Shown: positions 7,588 to 15,401 of the stretch, one piece after another
Position numbering within the stretch: position 1 is the stretch's first letter
How the letters are laid out: each line of letters starts with the position of its first letter
Source of the DNA: UPXZ01 sp047973025
GTDB taxonomy: Bacteria; Bacteroidota; Bacteroidia; Bacteroidales; Paludibacteraceae
Direction: 5' to 3'
Length of the DNA stretch: 64,000 nt
NCBI GenBank assembly: GCA_047973025.1
Contig: JBKEBE010000006.1
Span: 1-64,000, forward strand
Made by a program: the position numbers and the translations under genes
Notes under the pieces: model-generated
Told to the model about the DNA's origin: nothing
What the model saw: only the letters and a program-made list of their open reading frames with translations
The model's database searches: none

Positions 7588-8583
7588 ATGGACTTTAACA
7601 ACTTACATCAGGTGCTCCGTGCACTGTACGAAGAGATGATGCCTCTTTGCGGAAGCATGATAGGCATTGCCAAGGGAATTGCAGGCACGGGTGCCTTGTT
7701 TTACGTCGCCCACCGGGTTTGGCAATCACTTTCAAGGGCTGAAGAGATAGACGTGTATCCGCTCCTGCGCCCGTTTGCCATCGGTTTCTGCATCCTGTTC
7801 TTTTCATCTGCCGTGCTGGGAACGCTAAACGGCGTACTCTCGCCGGTGGTAAAAGGAACCAATTCGATGCTGAAAACGCAGACGCTCGACATGAACAAAC
7901 TCCGGGAACAGCGGGACAAGCTCGAACGGGAAGCGATGCTCCGCAATCCCGAAACGGCTTTTTTGGTCAGCAACGAAGAATTCGACAAGAGAATCGAAGA
8001 CATGCAGGGGCTTAACCCCAAGCATTTGGCCACCATAACTTCCATGTATGTGGAACGGGGCATGTACAACCTGAAAAAGACGATGCAGGACGCATTCAAG
8101 TCTTTTTTGGAAATCCTGTTCCAGGCCGCCGCGCTGATAATCGACACCATCCGCACCTTCTACCTGATCGTGCTTTCCATTTTGGGACCGATAGCGTTTG
8201 CCATCGGCATTTACGACGGTTTTCAATCCACCATCACGGGATGGCTCAGCCGGTACATTTCGGTGTATCTGTGGCTTCCCGTTTCGGATTTGTTCAGCAC
8301 CATGCTTGCCCGCATACAGACCTTGATGATAGACAAAGAGATAACCGCCCTGCAGAACCCGTCGTATATCCCGGATGGTTCGAGCGTGGTGTACATCGTG
8401 TTTATGCTGATTGGCATCGTGGGTTATTTCGTCGTTCCCACTGTTTCGGGCTGGATCATTCAGGCAGGAGGCATGGGCAACTACGGCAAAAACCTCAGCC
8501 AATCCATTCAGAAAGGCGGAGCAGCAGCAGGCGCCGGAGCAGGCGCTGCCGGGGGAAATATTATGGGAAAATTGAAAAAGTGA
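7588..8583 (+). CDS. traJ: conjugal transfer protein TraJ
   Basis: A 331-residue polytopic inner-membrane protein with hydrophobic segments near residues 15-40, 60-85, 175-215, 255-280 and 285-305. It ends in a Gly/Ala-rich tail (GGAAAGAGAGAAGG). Its size, gene position and the LILFQAAALIIDTIRTFYL-like core fit TraJ, the VirB6-like channel component of Bacteroidetes conjugative transposons. Two GC-rich repeats lie between its stop and traK. Confidence 0.85.
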   Translation: MDFNNLHQVLRALYEEMMPLCGSMIGIAKGIAGTGALFYVAHRVWQSLSRAEEIDVYPLLRPFAIGFCILFFSSAVLGTLNGVLSPVVKGTNSMLKTQTLDMNKLREQRDKLEREAMLRNPETAFLVSNEEFDKRIEDMQGLNPKHLATITSMYVERGMYNLKKTMQDAFKSFLEILFQAAALIIDTIRTFYLIVLSILGPIAFAIGIYDGFQSTITGWLSRYISVYLWLPVSDLFSTMLARIQTLMIDKEITALQNPSYIPDGSSVVYIVFMLIGIVGYFVVPTVSGWIIQAGGMGNYGKNLSQSIQKGGAAAGAGAGAAGGNIMGKLKK

Positions 8584-8590
8584 AAAAACT

Positions 8591-8618
8591 GCCCCCTAAC
8601 CCCCTGAAGGGGGAACTA
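8591..8618. repeat. ICE palindromic repeat between traJ and traK
   Basis: GCCCCCTAACCCCCTGAAGGGGGAACT: a C-rich arm followed by its G-rich complement around TGAA. Same family as the copies at 6726 and 11044. Confidence 0.65.
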
Positions 8619-8674
8619 TTAGGGCAGGTCAAAACTCGTAAAAATATATTTTACAATACTTAAACAAGAAAACA

Positions 8675-8734
8675 ATGAGTAATAACACTAAAACACCCCC
8701 TAAAGGGGGATGGGGGGCTGATCATGGAATTTAA
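8675..8734 (+). other. vestigial 19-codon reading frame before traK, containing a repeat
   Basis: An ATG at 8675 begins MSNNTKTPPKGGWGADHGI and stops at 8732-8734, just past the traK start and out of frame with it. Residues 6-15 come from a palindromic repeat (about 8693-8719). TraF begins MSNST with a repeat in the same place but in frame. This may be the old traK start cut off by repeat insertion, or an upstream frame coupled to traK translation. Confidence 0.4.
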
Positions 8735-9347
8735 ATCATTAAAAAACATCGAAACATCTTTTAAGCAGATACGGCTGTATGCACTTGTGTTCGGCATGCT
8801 CTGCACGCTGACGGTGGGTTTTGCCCTTTGGAAATCCTACGGTTTCGCCGAAGCGCAGCGCCAAAAAGTGTATGTGCTGGACAGCGGAAAATCGCTGATC
8901 GTTGCCCTTTCGCAGAATGCGGCGCTGAACCGCCCCGTGGAAGCACGAGAACACGTGCGCCGTTTCCACGAACTGTTTTTCACGCTGTCGCCCGATAAGT
9001 CGGCAATCGAAAGCAACATGAAGCGGGCTTTTTTTTTAGCAGACCAGTCGGCATTTAATTACTACAAGGACCTTTCGGAGAAAGGATACTACAACCGCAT
9101 CATCTCGGGAAATATCCAACAGCGGATTGAGATAGACAGCGTGCAGTGCGATTTTGCACAGTACCCGTATGAAGCACGCACCTTTGCGCGGCAGTACATC
9201 GTCCGTTCGAGTAGCATTACCGAACGAAGCCTCATAACATCCTGCCGGCTGATCAATTCCACCCGTTCGGACAACAACCCGCAGGGATTCGTCATCGAAG
9301 ATTTCATCGTCAGGGAGAACAGGGATTTACAAACCATTAAAAGGTAA
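8724..9347 (+). CDS. traK: conjugal transfer protein TraK
   Basis: A 207-residue VirB8-like protein: a short cytoplasmic N-terminus, one membrane helix (about residues 19-37), then a periplasmic domain with the family segments VEAREHVRRFHELFFTLSP and IQQRIEIDSVQCDF. TraK bridges the inner-membrane complex to TraM/TraN. It is followed 5 bases later by traL. The ATG at 8724 gives the usual family N-terminus (MEFKSLKNIE). Confidence 0.87.
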   Translation: MEFKSLKNIETSFKQIRLYALVFGMLCTLTVGFALWKSYGFAEAQRQKVYVLDSGKSLIVALSQNAALNRPVEAREHVRRFHELFFTLSPDKSAIESNMKRAFFLADQSAFNYYKDLSEKGYYNRIISGNIQQRIEIDSVQCDFAQYPYEARTFARQYIVRSSSITERSLITSCRLINSTRSDNNPQGFVIEDFIVRENRDLQTIKR

Positions 9348-9352
9348 AAATC

Positions 9353-9622
9353 ATGAAAAAGATATTGGATGAAATAACCCGGAAACGGAACGGCTTCAAT
9401 GAAAAATTGAAAAACCGGCTGGAAAGGATGACGCCCGACGCCCGGATGCGTACCATCCTCATCCTGCTGACTGCGTATGCACTGGCGACGGTATTTTTCC
9501 TCGTTCGGGGGTTTTCCGGGGGAAGCAGGAGCAGGTTTGAAGTTAAACACATTGAACCTGCAGAGCTTGAAAAAAAGACCGGTGGAAAGCCGGCTCCTAA
9601 TGATTCGGCATACCGCTATTAA
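9353..9622 (+). CDS. traL: conjugal transfer protein TraL (DUF3989)
   Basis: An 89-residue protein with a basic N-terminus (KKILDEITRKRNGFNEKLKN), one membrane helix (about residues 37-54) and a short polar C-terminus. The size, topology and position between traK and traM match DUF3989/TraL. It starts 5 bases after traK. A small inverted repeat (CTGCC TGAC GGCAG, 9624-9637) follows the stop. Confidence 0.8.
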   Translation: MKKILDEITRKRNGFNEKLKNRLERMTPDARMRTILILLTAYALATVFFLVRGFSGGSRSRFEVKHIEPAELEKKTGGKPAPNDSAYRY

Positions 9623-9676
9623 CCTGCCTGACGGCAGATAAACAAATTAAAAAAAACAACTAACAATTTTTTAAAA

Positions 9677-11053
9677 ATGGAAAATCAAAAAAATGAACTT
9701 GAAACCGGAATCTCTAATGAAATGCAGGATGACGGTGAAAATAGAAAAGAGGGGAAAAAGCCGGTTGAAAAAGAGCGGCGCACCCTTTCTCCCGAAGAAA
9801 TTCAGAAACGGAAGAAAATGCTGATTTATCCGCTGATGGTACTCGTGTTTATCGGCGCACTGTATTGGATTTTTGCCCCTTCAAAAGCCGAAAAAGAAAA
9901 GCAGGAAACGGGACAGGGGTTAAACCTGGAAATTCCGCAGGTAAGCGGGGGCGATCTGCCGGACGATAAAGAAACCGCCTACAAGCAGGCGGACATGGAG
10001 CAGAAAGAGAGTGAAAGGCAGTCGGCGATCGGTGCGCTGTCCGATTTTTTCGGAGGAACGCAGAAAGCACACAGCCGTCCCGAAGAGTGGGAATTAGCCG
10101 CCGAACCGGATTACAGCAATGCCGGACACAACGAAATCCGCCAATCGGCATCGGCTTACGGTGACATCCGCCGCACGCTCGGAAACTTCTACGAAGACAA
10201 CTCGAAGACGGATGCCCTGCAGATGCAGATTGATGAACTGCAGGCACAGTTAAACGAAAAGAAGAATGCAGAATCGGAAAACGACGAACTGCAGAAACAG
10301 TTGGAGCTGATGGAAAAATCGTATGAACTGGCATCCAAGTACATGCCCCAATCATCGGGAACGATGGCAGAACCTTTTGGAAATCCGGCAGGACATTCGA
10401 CCGAAAGCGCTCCGAAAGCAGTCGGAACGGAGAGCAAAGAACCCGTATTCACCGTGTTGCCCGATGCGAAAAACGTCGTCTCGGCACTTTACCGGGATGT
10501 ACCTAACAGCGTGTTCATCGCCGAGCAGTCGCAGGAACGCAACCGCTATTTTATTTCCGGAACGGATGACTTTGATGATGCTTTCGACAAAAATACGCTG
10601 AAAGTTTCCGTCCACGAAACGGTAACGCTCAAAGACGGCGAAACCGTCCGCCTGCGTCTGTTGGAAACGGCCCGGGTAGCCGGAATGCTTATCCCCAAAA
10701 ACAAAATCCTGACCGCACAGGCAAAAATTCAAGGCAGCCGCCTGTCGCTTTCGGTTACCCACATCGAACAGCAGGGGCGGATTGTCGCCGTGAGCCTGTC
10801 GGCGCACGATTTGGATGGACAGCCGGGCATTCTCATTCCCAATTCGGAAGAGATGAATGCCGTGAAAGAGGTCGTTGCAGGAATGGGACAATCGGCGGGA
10901 ACGAGCTTCACGTTCAATTCATCCGCAGGACAGCAGTTAGCGTCTGATGCCGGAAGAGGCGTGATGCAGGGTGCATCGCAGTACCTGAACAAAAAAATGC
11001 GGGAAGTGAAAGTTACGCTCAAAACGGGGCATCTGCTTTATTTAGCCCCCTAA
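9677..11053 (+). CDS. traM: conjugal transfer protein TraM (VirB10-like)
   Basis: A 458-residue protein with an acidic cytoplasmic N-terminus, one membrane helix (about residues 50-67), a periplasmic linker with a coiled coil (MQIDELQAQLNEKKNAESEN, about 175-215), and a C-terminal beta-rich domain from about residue 255. This is the layout of TraM, the VirB10-like scaffold linking the inner and outer membrane parts of the mating apparatus. Its last codons (LAP) and stop lie in a GC-rich repeat. Confidence 0.88.
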   Translation: MENQKNELETGISNEMQDDGENRKEGKKPVEKERRTLSPEEIQKRKKMLIYPLMVLVFIGALYWIFAPSKAEKEKQETGQGLNLEIPQVSGGDLPDDKETAYKQADMEQKESERQSAIGALSDFFGGTQKAHSRPEEWELAAEPDYSNAGHNEIRQSASAYGDIRRTLGNFYEDNSKTDALQMQIDELQAQLNEKKNAESENDELQKQLELMEKSYELASKYMPQSSGTMAEPFGNPAGHSTESAPKAVGTESKEPVFTVLPDAKNVVSALYRDVPNSVFIAEQSQERNRYFISGTDDFDDAFDKNTLKVSVHETVTLKDGETVRLRLLETARVAGMLIPKNKILTAQAKIQGSRLSLSVTHIEQQGRIVAVSLSAHDLDGQPGILIPNSEEMNAVKEVVAGMGQSAGTSFTFNSSAGQQLASDAGRGVMQGASQYLNKKMREVKVTLKTGHLLYLAP

Positions 11054-11075
11054 ATCCCCCGCAAGGGGGACTTTT
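11044..11075. repeat. ICE palindromic repeat supplying the traM stop
   Basis: AGCCCCCTAAATCCCCC, then GCAA, then GGGGGACTTTT. The TAA stop of traM (11051-11053) is inside the left arm. Confidence 0.65.
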
Positions 11076-11120
11076 AAAACCAAATACATAATCAAATTTT
11101 TATTCTAACATAGTCTGAAA

Positions 11121-11154
11121 AAGCCTTCCCTTCGGGAAGGTTTGGATGGGCTTT
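11121..11154. repeat. ICE palindromic repeat between traM and traN
   Basis: AAGCCTTCCCTTCGGGAAGG followed by TTTGGATGGGCTTT. It is the reverse-orientation form of the family and ends 15 bases before the traN start. Confidence 0.65.
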
Positions 11155-11168
11155 AAATTCATAACAAT

Positions 11169-12089
11169 ATGAAAATCAAACAATTTCTTTTAGCAACAAT
11201 TTTGCTGGCAGGCACATTTTCTGCCAACGCCCAATTCGGAACGGGCGACCTGTATCAAGGAATGAGCCGAAACATCCCCGGCGGGCGAGTGGTACTGCCT
11301 TACGGACTTTCCGTAACGTACGACAAAACCGTCCATCTTATTTTTCCTGCACAAATCCGTTACGTGGATTTGGGAAGTTCCAACATCATCGCCGGAAAAG
11401 CCGAAGATGCCGACAACGTGCTTCGGGTGAAAGCGTCCGTGCGGGATTTTGAGACAGAAACCAATCTTTCGGTCATCTGCGACGACGGCAGTTTCTTTGC
11501 CTTCAACGTGAAATACGCCGAAGAACCGGAACGGCTGAACATCGAGATGCAGGATTTTCTCCATTCGGGAGCGGGTAATCTGCCGACCAACAAAGCCGAT
11601 ATTTATTTCAAAGAATTGGGCAATCAGTCGCCTGTGTTGGTTAAGCTGATTATGAAAACGATATGGCAAAACGACCGCAGGGAAATCAAGCACATCGGCT
11701 CGAAAAAGTTCGGCGTACAATTCTTATTGCGAGGCTTATACACGCATAATGGACTTTTTTATTTTCACACGCTTACCAAAAACCAAAGTCAAATGCCGTT
11801 CAATATCGACTTCGTTACCTTCAAAGTAGTGGATAAAAAAGTGGCGAAACGCACCGCCATTCAAGAGCAAATCCTGCAACCGCTCCGCATCCACAACGAC
11901 ATTGTCCGCATCGGCGGAAACCAATCGAAACGCTCCGTGTTCGCACTCGAACAGTTTACTTTGCCCGATGATAAAGTATTGGAAGTTACGCTTTTCGAGC
12001 AAAACGGCGGACGGCATCAGACTTTCATCGTGGAAAACGAGGATTTAATCCGTGCAAAAAACATTGATAACCTGAAATTGAAATTTTGA
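11169..12089 (+). CDS. traN: conjugal transfer protein TraN (DUF4138)
   Basis: A 306-residue exported protein. The signal peptide ends at ANAQF; the mature protein is beta-rich with the early family segment LPYGLSVTYDKTVHLIFPA and the repeated KAEDADNVLRVKA-type strand pattern. This matches DUF4138/TraN, the VirB9-like outer ring component that pairs with TraM. It overlaps the traO start by one base (TGATG at 12087-12091). Confidence 0.87.
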   Translation: MKIKQFLLATILLAGTFSANAQFGTGDLYQGMSRNIPGGRVVLPYGLSVTYDKTVHLIFPAQIRYVDLGSSNIIAGKAEDADNVLRVKASVRDFETETNLSVICDDGSFFAFNVKYAEEPERLNIEMQDFLHSGAGNLPTNKADIYFKELGNQSPVLVKLIMKTIWQNDRREIKHIGSKKFGVQFLLRGLYTHNGLFYFHTLTKNQSQMPFNIDFVTFKVVDKKVAKRTAIQEQILQPLRIHNDIVRIGGNQSKRSVFALEQFTLPDDKVLEVTLFEQNGGRHQTFIVENEDLIRAKNIDNLKLKF

Positions 12090-12685
12090 TGAAAAAGACG
12101 ATGATTTTAATCGTGTGCCTTGTTGCGATAGCGGCAGTCACACACGCCCAACGGTTAATTCCGGGACAGCGGGGATTGCAATTATCCTACATTTATCCGA
12201 TTATTCCCACAAATGATAATCATTTGCAGCCCGCAAAAGCCCTCCCTACGGGAGGGTTTGGGTGGGCTTTGGCAATGACCATCAATCACAAGCGAGCCAA
12301 TCATTGGCTTTTCGGTTTAGAATACGCCAAGAAAAACTTTGCGTATCGAAACACAAAACTTCCTGTCGAAACTTTCGCTTTCGAGGGCGGATATATGCTC
12401 AATCTCTTTTCTGATGCCGGAAAGAACCTTTTGCTCAACACCGGAATTACCGCCGTTTCCGGTTACGAAACCGTTAATCGGGGCGAAAAACTTCTGCCCG
12501 ACGGAGCAACTCTTTTGTCAAAAGACAAATTTGTTTACGGCGGAGCGTACCATTTGGCATTGGACGTTTTCGCAACGGACAACTTGGTGTTTTTCGTAAA
12601 AGGAAAGTGCAACGTGCTTTGGGGAAGCGATGTGGAGAGGTTTCGACCGCAGATAAATACAGGAATTAGAATAAGTCTGAACTAG
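12089..12685 (+). CDS. traO: conjugal transfer protein TraO
   Basis: A 198-residue protein with a signal peptide (cleavage near THAQ) and a beta-barrel-like body ending in INTGIRISLN. It begins with the TraO signature RLIPGQRGLQLSY. A GC-rich repeat is inserted in frame (12236-12270) and encodes about 12 residues (AKALPTGGFGWA) in what should be a loop after the first strand. ATG at 12089 is preferred over a TTG one codon earlier. TraO is an outer-membrane component of the mating system. Confidence 0.82.
   Translation: MKKTMILIVCLVAIAAVTHAQRLIPGQRGLQLSYIYPIIPTNDNHLQPAKALPTGGFGWALAMTINHKRANHWLFGLEYAKKNFAYRNTKLPVETFAFEGGYMLNLFSDAGKNLLLNTGITAVSGYETVNRGEKLLPDGATLLSKDKFVYGGAYHLALDVFATDNLVFFVKGKCNVLWGSDVERFRPQINTGIRISLN
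12236..12270. repeat. ICE palindromic repeat inside traO
   Basis: AAAGCCCTCCCTACGGGAGGG followed by TTTGGGTGGGCTTT. It is the same form as copy 1 in reverse. The frame stays open through it, so it adds residues instead of breaking the gene. Confidence 0.7.
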
Positions 12686-12743
12686 GATTTATGTGATTTT
12701 TATGATTAAAAATGATTTTGTAAAACAATAAAAATGACTAAAA

Positions 12744-13193
12744 ATGAAACTAAAAAGTAAAATAATCAATAATTTATGGGTGGTGGGAGTGCTACTCATT
12801 GCCGGGTTTTGTCTATCTGCTTGCGATAACGAGCTGGATGTTCAGCAGGTGTATGAATTTGATATTCGCACGATGCCAGTGCGTAAAGAAATCCGCCAAA
12901 ACGAAACCGCTGAAATCCGTTGTTCGCTAATCGAGAAAGGAAGTTTTTCCGATAATCGCTATACCATTCGTTACTTCCAATCAGAAGGATTTGGCGAACT
13001 TCGTTTAGGCAAAAACGGCGAAGTCTTTCTGCCTAATGACCGATATCCGCTTCCGGACAAAGAATTTCGACTGTACTACACTTCCCGCTCCAACGAAAGC
13101 CAGACCTTCGAGGTAGTGGTGGAAGATGGATTTGGAAATCAGAGGAGGTTGGAGTTTGAGTTTAGTGCTCAACGAGAAGAAATTAGGGAGTAA
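12744..13193 (+). CDS. traQ: conjugal transfer protein TraQ (DUF3872)
   Basis: A 149-residue putative lipoprotein. The N-terminal hydrophobic segment ends in a lipobox-like LSAC (cysteine at about residue 26), followed by a small beta-sandwich domain with YEFDIRTMPVRKEIRQNETA and ending in FEFSAQREE. This fits DUF3872/TraQ, normally the last gene of the tra operon. A TraP primase gene, often located before it, is absent here. A terminator follows. Confidence 0.82.
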   Translation: MKLKSKIINNLWVVGVLLIAGFCLSACDNELDVQQVYEFDIRTMPVRKEIRQNETAEIRCSLIEKGSFSDNRYTIRYFQSEGFGELRLGKNGEVFLPNDRYPLPDKEFRLYYTSRSNESQTFEVVVEDGFGNQRRLEFEFSAQREEIRE

Positions 13194-13234
13194 AATCCCG
13201 ATTTGTTTCATACTTTAATATTTAATAAATGCAG

Positions 13235-13268
13235 AAAAGCCCTTGCACGTGATGTGCTGGGGCTTTTT
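13235..13268 (+). terminator. terminator of the tra operon
   Basis: AAAAGCCC...GGGCTTTTT with an inner GCAC/GTGC pairing forms a strong hairpin ending in a T run. It lies 41 bases after traQ and just before the convergent PIN gene, so it marks the end of the transfer operon. Confidence 0.75.
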
Positions 13269-13287
13269 GGATGAAATTAACCCATTG

Positions 13288-13809
13288 TCAAATTAGAGAG
13301 GACCAGATTTTTAATCTTTTTTCTACTTCTCCAACTAACTTTTGATTGTTTCGAAAAAGAAAATTAGAAGCTATTAGTTGATTTAATTTAGATATTGCGT
13401 CTCTTGGTGATAAAATTCCCGTTTCAACAAATTTATCAAAAATCCAAAACATACCGTGATACTCAATCTCTTTGTTTTTGGCGTAATTTCGAAGAGTTTT
13501 ATCACTGCTTAAAACGCAAGCGTTAATTTTGTTGGCGACGTGTAACACAGATTTATCAGCTTCTGATAAAGACTTTGGGTAATTTTCAAAGTAAATTTCA
13601 ACAAAGTCTTGTTCGTGTAAATTATGAATAAAAAGCCTGCCAACGGACTGATAGGCTTGAAGTATTTCTTGTTGTTCCGAATACAATTCGTATAAAACTG
13701 CAGAAGTAGTATGTATCTCTAATTCAAAATTGAAAAAAGATTTTGTCAAACCTATATCATACAAATCAATGAAAATATTAGCATCGGTAACGGCAATTTT
13801 TACTTTCAT
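13288..13809 (-). CDS. PIN-domain protein, toxin-like
   Basis: A 173-residue protein with PIN-fold features: an N-terminal VTDANIFIDL strand with its acidic residue, a conserved Glu in VLYELYSEQ (about residue 41), SEADKSVLHVAN (about 82-93) and the acidic SSDKTLRNYA (about 100). These are typical metal-binding positions of PIN ribonucleases. It lies 21 bases downstream of the HTH-peptidase gene in the same operon, so it is likely regulated by it, as in toxin-antitoxin pairs. Targets are unknown. The sequence is AT-rich compared with the tra genes. Confidence 0.7.
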   Translation of the reverse strand: MKVKIAVTDANIFIDLYDIGLTKSFFNFELEIHTTSAVLYELYSEQQEILQAYQSVGRLFIHNLHEQDFVEIYFENYPKSLSEADKSVLHVANKINACVLSSDKTLRNYAKNKEIEYHGMFWIFDKFVETGILSPRDAISKLNQLIASNFLFRNNQKLVGEVEKRLKIWSSLI

Positions 13810-13830
13810 AGCTTAACACATATTATGAAA

Positions 13831-14895
13831 TTAAAATACCATTTGGTGTTCCTTTCTGAAATCAGCCAAAGATTGATTGTTCAAAGAAGCTGCTTTAGAC
13901 ATTGAAATTTGGTCTTCAACTAATGCACGGAATAAAAGTTGCTCAAAGCGGTTAGATTCTTCTGCTCCATTATATTCAACAGGTTCGTCTACTTTCCAAT
14001 TCATCTGCTTTATTAAGAAAAAGAATTGTTTAGTATAGTGGTCGTTGATAATGCCACAGTCTTTGGCTCTCATAACTACGGCTTGCATAGAAATACCGTA
14101 TTGTTTTTTGATATTGCCCAACTCATTTATTGAAAGTTTATTTCTGTGTTCGCCTAACTCTGCTTTAAGAGTTTTTTCAGGTAACAACATTGCGCCTGCA
14201 AATTGATGACACAAAGTTTCTTTTTGTCTTTCGGTAATATCGCCAAACTTCAAAAGTAAGTGAGCCAATTCATGCAACAAAGTAAAACGTATTCTATCAG
14301 GCTTATTTATCTTGTTAGCGTTATATGCCACAACAGGAATAGTGTCGTTTACACGAGTTTGCAAGCCGTCAAAATCATCATTAACTCTTAAATCAACAAC
14401 TTTAATATTTTTATCCTCCAAGAGTTCAACAATATTGAAAATAGGACCATAACCCAACCCCCATTTTTCTCTTAAAAGTTCTGCTGCTTTATTTACCTGT
14501 TTATACTCAGTTACAATTTCAAAGTCTTTTAAGTGATCTTCAAACTCATTTGGTAAGCCCAAAATTTCTTCTAACTCTAAATACCGTGATAGTTTTTCCT
14601 TAGTGATTTCTTTAATTATTGAAGCCTCTTTTTGTGGCATTTTGCTCAATTTTCGAAACCCTACTTCACCCAACTCCACTTTAGTACTTCTGAAAAAATA
14701 ATCAGGATTTACATTTAAAGCCTTACTTAATAAGTTGATTTTTTCGGTATCAGGAATGACTTCACCTTTCTCGTAACGATGCAATGCTTGACGAGATAAT
14801 TGATTATCCAAGGCATCAGCCAAATCCTGCAATGAAAAACCTTTCATCAAACGGGCTGACTTAAAGCGTTCTGAAAAAATCTCTTTCATTTCCAT
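13831..14895 (-). CDS. XRE HTH / ImmA-IrrE metallopeptidase fusion regulator
   Basis: A 354-residue protein. Residues 7-70 are an XRE helix-turn-helix (SLQDLADALDNQLSRQALHR; YEKGEVIPD). Residues 130-260 are an ImmA/IrrE-type zinc peptidase with HELAH (residues 208-212). Such proteins bind operator DNA and cut a repressor, antitoxin or themselves after damage or infection. It is the first gene of a two-gene operon with the PIN protein and is divergent from the CBASS operon 281 bases away. That layout recalls the CapH (HTH) plus CapP (peptidase) control of other CBASS loci, here in one chain. That role is inference. Confidence 0.8.
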   Translation of the reverse strand: MEMKEIFSERFKSARLMKGFSLQDLADALDNQLSRQALHRYEKGEVIPDTEKINLLSKALNVNPDYFFRSTKVELGEVGFRKLSKMPQKEASIIKEITKEKLSRYLELEEILGLPNEFEDHLKDFEIVTEYKQVNKAAELLREKWGLGYGPIFNIVELLEDKNIKVVDLRVNDDFDGLQTRVNDTIPVVAYNANKINKPDRIRFTLLHELAHLLLKFGDITERQKETLCHQFAGAMLLPEKTLKAELGEHRNKLSINELGNIKKQYGISMQAVVMRAKDCGIINDHYTKQFFFLIKQMNWKVDEPVEYNGAEESNRFEQLLFRALVEDQISMSKAASLNNQSLADFRKEHQMVF

Positions 14896-14915
14896 TGTTA
14901 TTTTGAATTATAATG

Positions 14916-14950
14916 CAAAGATAATACTTTTTAGTTTACAAACACACAAA
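14916..14950 (-). promoter_or_regulatory. promoter of the HTH-peptidase/PIN operon
   Basis: Reading on the minus strand, TATCTTTG (14916-14923) matches the Bacteroidetes -7 consensus TAnnTTTG. TTTG elements lie 15 and 23 bases upstream (14939-14942 and 14947-14950), the second within the usual spacing. The start codon is 20 bases downstream. Confidence 0.6.
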
Positions 14951-15094
14951 AACAATACCACTTTTCACACTATTTTGCTAACTATGACAGAATTTTATGT
15001 TGACAAGACTGTATTTTACTGACAATTTTACCGAATTCAATCAAAAACTGAAAGTTTACAATACATAGTTGACATATTTACATAAAAATTTGAT

Positions 15095-15128
15095 TTTGTA
15101 ACTGAATGGAATAGTATTTGTACATTTG
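15095..15128 (+). promoter_or_regulatory. promoter of the CBASS operon
   Basis: TTTG (15095-15098), a 22-base spacer and TACATTTG (15121-15128) match the Bacteroidetes vegetative promoter. The first gene starts 49 bases downstream, leaving a short leader that holds a repeated GGTGCA / GGGTGCA (15135-15150). Confidence 0.7.
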
Positions 15129-15176
15129 CAGACGGGTGCAAATAGGTGCAACCATAACTTTTAATATTGTATAACG

Positions 15177-15398
15177 ATGAAGAAAAATCAACATGTAGTG
15201 CCGCACGAGAAAGGTTGGGCGGTAAAAGGCGCAGGCAACGAAAGGAACACAAAAATTGTACCTACACAAAAGGAAGCTATTGACATAGCAAGGGAGATTG
15301 CCAAAAATCAGCAATCAGAATTAGTAATTCATAACAAAGAAGGAAAAATTAGGGAAAAAGACAGCTTTGGAAATGACCCACGAGATATTAAGGGATAG
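15177..15398 (+). CDS. DUF2188 small protein leading the CBASS operon
   Basis: A 73-residue basic protein with the DUF2188 pattern: HVVPHEKGWAVKGAGN at the start, a central helix (TQKEAIDIAREIAKNQQ) and a C-terminal strand (ELVIHNKEGKIREKDSFG). It is only 3 bases before capV and shares its promoter, so it is made with the defence proteins. DUF2188 proteins are small and poorly characterised. This one could be a regulator, an adaptor or a passenger. The link to CBASS is from operon structure only. Confidence 0.78.
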   Translation: MKKNQHVVPHEKGWAVKGAGNERNTKIVPTQKEAIDIAREIAKNQQSELVIHNKEGKIREKDSFGNDPRDIKG

Positions 15399-15401
15399 CA
15401 G

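Noticed and set aside
13288..14895. restriction-modification or retron system in the cargo block
   Set aside because: Only an HTH-peptidase and a PIN protein are encoded; no methylase, endonuclease or reverse transcriptase motifs are seen.
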